In this document: piece by piece, positions 62,589 to 64,000 of the stretch | How positions within the stretch are numbered: position 1 is the first letter of the stretch | How the letters are laid out: every line of letters begins with the position of its first letter | Assembly (NCBI RefSeq): GCF_000426865.1 | Contig: NZ_KE384581.1 | Coordinates: 1-64,000, forward strand | Direction of reading: 5' to 3' | Source of the DNA: Citrifermentans bremense R1 | Lineage (GTDB): Bacteria > Desulfobacterota > Desulfuromonadia > Geobacterales > Geobacteraceae | Length of the DNA: 64,000 bases | Translations under genes and position numbers: made by a program | Notes under the pieces: model-generated | What the model was told of the DNA's origin: nothing | What the model saw: only the letters and a program-made list of their open reading frames with translations | Database searches by the model: none

Positions 62589-64000
62589 AATTGAGCAGTT
62601 GGCAAGGGTGCAGTGCCAACCGAATTGAGCACCTGAACCAACGGAATTGAGCAGGTCAAGACAGGGCAGTGCCAACGGAATTGAGCACCCCCTGTTTCAG
62701 TTTTTGGTGGGCCGCAGCCGTCATGGAGTATGCTCCTCAGATCTATTGTTCTGAGGGAGGTTCCATGGCAAGGAGGCCCATTCCTATGGTTGAACTAGAC
62801 GAGCTGCTTTTTCGCTGGCAGCAGGGAGAGAACCTCTCTCAGCTCTCCCGCTCTCTCGGACAAAGTCGCCAGACTGTCCGAGCGTATCTCAAACGTGCAC
62901 AGCACCTGGGATTCACTAAAGACGCTGATGACTCCCGTCGTGCTGAAGTAGTCCGGTCCATGCTGCGCAAGGCCCCTGCCGCGCCATCGCCTGCCAGGGA
63001 CGACCTGGAACCGTGGACTGAGCAGATCAAGCAGTGGCTAAACGAGCCGGATATGACCGTAAAACAAATCTGGCGTCTGTTAGGTCGTAAGGGACTCAAA
63101 GTCAGCTACCAGAGCGTAAACCGGTTTGTACGGGACTACGTCGCACCAGTTCTGCCGCGGAACACCGTGCGCTTGGAAACCCCTCCTGGTCGGCAGGCTC
63201 AGGTTGATTTTGGAAAGGTCAGAGTGCGGATCGGCGACGGCCTGGTCTGGCTTTGGGCCTTCGTCATGACCCTGTCCTATAGCCGCCATCGCTTCGTCCG
63301 CTTCGTTGCCCGCCAGGATCTTCCCTCCTGGCTTGAGTGCCATACCCGCGCCTTTGAGTTCTTCGGCGGAGTACCGGAGACGGTGCTTTTGGACAACCTC
63401 AAGGCTGGAGTGGTACGGCCGGACCTGTACGATCCGACCATCAACAGGGCATATGCCGAGCTTGAGCGCCATTATGGCTTCGTGGCAGATCCTGCAAAGG
63501 TGCGCACCCCCGAGCATAAAGGGAAGGTGGAGCGCTCCATGCCGGTGGTACGACAGCAATTGGCAGCGGGAAGAGAGTACGACTCGCTTGCCGACCTCAA
63601 CGACGCGGCTTTGACCTGGTGTCTCGAAGAGGTAGGGACTGTGCCCAACGGCACTACCCAAGAGGCACCAGTTACCCGTTTTGAGCGCGATGAGCGCACT
63701 TGCCTTAAGGCTTTGCCGACGGCCGCATTCGCCAACCCAACTTGGTCCGAGTGCAAGGTCCACCCGGACCACCATATCGTCTTCGAGCGGAGCTACTACT
63801 CAGTGCCCACTCGCTACGTGGGCAAGACGGTGTGGGTAAGAGCCACCTTCCGCCTGGTCGAGATCCACTTCCAAGAGGAACTGATCAAGACCCATGTTCG
63901 GGCGGCACGCAAGGGAACCTGGCAGACCGACCAGAACGATTATCCGCCGCCGGCAAAGGCATTTCTCTTCTTCCACCCGGCGCATTGCAGGGCCAAGGCG
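62589..64000 (+). mobile_element. IS21-family insertion sequence, left part
   Basis: The left end carries multiple terminal repeats, AATTGAGCA at 62589, 62623, 62645 and 62679, two within CAGTGCCAAC-led copies, as IS21 elements have. The istA gene follows and runs off the window; istB and the right end are outside. The exact left tip is not determined; it lies near 62570-62590. Confidence 0.8.
62765..64000 (+). CDS. istA: IS21 transposase IstA (partial, truncated by window end)
   Basis: 412 codons open to the last base. An N-terminal HTH (LSQLSRSLGQSRQTVRAYLKRA) is followed by the DDE integrase core: QVDFGK (D), LLDNLKAG (D) and HKGKVERSM (E). The C-terminal domain begins at about 330. GGGAGG precedes the ATG. 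The frame shows no stop or shift, so the element looks intact as far as seen. Confidence 0.92.
   Translation, partial: MARRPIPMVELDELLFRWQQGENLSQLSRSLGQSRQTVRAYLKRAQHLGFTKDADDSRRAEVVRSMLRKAPAAPSPARDDLEPWTEQIKQWLNEPDMTVKQIWRLLGRKGLKVSYQSVNRFVRDYVAPVLPRNTVRLETPPGRQAQVDFGKVRVRIGDGLVWLWAFVMTLSYSRHRFVRFVARQDLPSWLECHTRAFEFFGGVPETVLLDNLKAGVVRPDLYDPTINRAYAELERHYGFVADPAKVRTPEHKGKVERSMPVVRQQLAAGREYDSLADLNDAALTWCLEEVGTVPNGTTQEAPVTRFERDERTCLKALPTAAFANPTWSECKVHPDHHIVFERSYYSVPTRYVGKTVWVRATFRLVEIHFQEELIKTHVRAARKGTWQTDQNDYPPPAKAFLFFHPAHCRAKA

Overview
The window is GC-rich bacterial chromosome, most like Geobacter or a close relative in the Desulfuromonadales/Geobacterales. The markers are a chemoreceptor with a heme-c (CxxCH) sensor domain, a succinyl-CoA:acetate CoA-transferase-type enzyme, a complete division/cell-wall cluster ending in ftsZ, many sensor kinases and c-di-GMP proteins, and the intergenic repeat types. 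Genus-level placement is inference.

Layout. 1-260: tandem 9-mer plus a decayed amino-acid dehydrogenase. 463-3413: rhomboid protease, then uracil salvage (upp, uraA). 3777-9452: bacterioferritin, a PAS protein, a heme chemoreceptor behind a sigma-28 promoter, and a CoA-transferase with two candidate promoters. 9528-21147: hybrid histidine kinase, XerC, DUF362 ferredoxin, a 24-codon mini-gene with its own promoter and terminator, a LysM lytic transglycosylase, a TPR membrane protein, TypA, a BamD-like lipoprotein and a response-regulator diguanylate cyclase. 21460-26403: rRNA methyltransferase, tRNA(CAU), Nif3-like protein, zinc-ribbon coiled coil, RNase P RNA and two small unknowns. 26586-45168: the dcw cluster mraZ-rsmH-ftsL-ftsI-murE-murF-mraY-murD-ftsW-murG-murC-murB-ddl-ftsQ-ftsA-ftsZ, with start/stop overlaps at many junctions. 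45336-47405: a second histidine kinase paralogous to the first. 47412-52739 (minus): an SOS mutagenesis cassette lexA-imuB-dnaE2. 53206-61886: a heavy-metal efflux module (Cys-rich protein, CzcC-, CzcB- and CzcA-like proteins, lipoprotein, MerR regulator and a CDF-type transporter). 62589-64000: the left end and istA of an IS21-type insertion sequence, cut by the window edge.

The least explained content lies in the repeats. At least four intergenic sites carry elements of one architecture, a run of short degenerate tandem repeats, a core of roughly 45-100 bp, then the same repeats inverted, although the monomer differs from site to site (GTTCAAC, AGATAA, CACAGAGGA, and a GTGGATCC-like unit). 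Two related copies bracket the RNase P RNA gene, which itself carries two copies of a palindromic hairpin repeat. Other palindromic repeats have entered coding sequence in frame in LexA and DnaE2, and the LexA hinge is further lengthened by a 30-bp tandem repeat. The lexA promoter has a direct repeat TTAC-N7-TTAC exactly in its spacer, a strong candidate for the operator of this cassette.

Coordinates and motifs were read by eye. Family assignments rest on recognised motifs; no database search was run.
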